This document shows, piece after piece, positions 8,101 through 8,407 of a DNA stretch of 8,407 bases. The DNA is from Spyradenecus sp045634445 (GTDB lineage Bacteria > Verrucomicrobiota > Kiritimatiellia > RFP12 > DVOR01). The position numbers were made by a program, and so were the translations under genes. The stretch is from the NCBI GenBank assembly GCA_045634445.1, contig JAZRAG010000089.1, positions 1 through 8,407 on the forward strand. The letters are read 5' to 3'. Below the pieces are notes generated by a model, which made no database searches, was not told where the DNA came from, and saw only the letters and a program-made list of their open reading frames with translations. How positions within the stretch are numbered: position 1 is the stretch's first letter; each line of letters opens with the position of its first letter.

Positions 8101-8159
8101 CATGCGCGAGCCGCTCAGAGATCATGCGCGAGCCGCTAAGAGATCATGCGCGAGCCGCT
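8101..8159 (+). repeat. 22-base tandem repeat, G/C-rich, about 2.7 copies
   Basis: Units start at 8101, 8123 and 8145. The first two differ at one base (CTCAGAG against CTAAGAG), and the third is cut off after its first 15 bases, CATGCGCGAGCCGCT. A diverged earlier copy may occupy about 8080-8098 (TCAGACGCGCCCCTC). The period equals that of the A/T-rich block just upstream, although the sequences differ. The core GAGCCGCT also occurs inverted, as AGCGGCTC, at 7973-7980. Confidence 0.8.
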
Positions 8160-8348
8160 GCTCGCATGGCGTAGCCTGTCGAGAAATGGAGATGTGCCCA
8201 TTTCGAGCAGCGGGTAAGATTCGTGCGACTCGTGGAGAATAGCGAAGGATGTCTGCGCAACGCGCAGACGGCAGAACCTGCTCCGCAAGCACAACGAAGG
8301 CGTGTCTGCCGCCCCTTCGGGGCTGGGCGGGCAGAGCCCGTAGGACGG
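8145..8348. other. Chain of short hairpins; possible structured RNA or dispersed repeat
   Basis: Six or more inverted repeats lie close together. The first (8145-8168) is formed by the last repeat copy and GCTCGCATG, nine pairs with a 2-base bulge and a CGCT loop. Then come GAAATGG/CCATTTC (8183-8204) and GTCTGCGC-AAC-GCGCAGAC (8251-8269, perfect). After these are GCAG-AAC-CTGC (8271-8281), GCCCC-TTC-GGGGC (8311-8323), CGGGC-AGA-GCCCG (8328-8340) and CCGT-AGG-ACGG (8338-8348), which overlaps the previous one. TCTGCCG at 8305-8311 can also pair with CGGCAGA at 8269-8275, and TCTGCC with GGCAGA at 8330-8335, so alternative folds exist. I see no promoter, tRNA or rRNA signature and no protein-like frame. 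Nothing recognisable follows in 8349-8407. Structure is visible; function and direction are unknown. Confidence 0.45.
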
Positions 8349-8407
8349 CCAGGATGGTGCTACGAGAATGCGCAAGAACGCAAGGTCTTACAAATCTGCC
8401 ACCTCGG

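Noticed and set aside
7994..8159. A CRISPR array
   Set aside because: The units are directly adjacent with no unique spacers, the two blocks differ in sequence, and no cas gene is in the window.
8136..8375. A 79-codon open frame on the minus strand across the hairpin region
   Set aside because: Its product is an irregular mix rich in Ser, Pro, Arg and Leu with no motif, and it runs through the hairpins and the repeat. The open frame is better explained by G/C-rich structured DNA.

Overview
The window holds one partial and two complete protein-coding genes, all on the + strand, followed by about 450 bases of repeat-rich DNA in which I find no gene. Base composition is moderate (roughly 50-55% G+C by eye). 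The organism is almost certainly a diderm (Gram-negative-type) bacterium, because a large periplasmic alpha-2-macroglobulin coupled to a PBP1C-type peptidoglycan synthase only makes sense with a periplasm. I cannot place it in a phylum from the sequence alone. The proteins do not read as close enterobacterial relatives.

Layout. (1) 1-1056: the 3' part of an alkaline phosphatase gene of the PhoA type. It enters from outside the window and already contains the catalytic serine motif. (2) 1057-1371: an intergenic stretch with a good intrinsic terminator just after the phosphatase gene (1087-1117), a strong-looking sigma70 promoter with extended -10 (1224-1252), and a leader containing a GAAA-capped hairpin (1302-1321). 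(3) 1372-5907: a 1511-residue bacterial alpha-2-macroglobulin with an intact thioester motif. (4) 5904-7952: pbpC, whose ATG overlaps the macroglobulin stop in an ATGA junction. (5) 7953-8407: no convincing gene. It holds two adjacent tandem repeat blocks that share a 22-base period but differ in sequence, then a string of short hairpins, several with three-base loops.

How it works together. The macroglobulin and pbpC form a two-gene operon. Bacterial macroglobulins paired with PBP1C are thought to guard the periplasm: the macroglobulin traps proteases that breach the outer membrane, and PBP1C repairs the damaged peptidoglycan. The phosphatase gene has its own terminator and is probably an unrelated transcription unit that releases phosphate from organic esters.

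I do not see a clear new biological system. The least explained part is the end of the window, where the 22-base repeat blocks and the hairpin chain could be a dispersed repeat element or a structured RNA.
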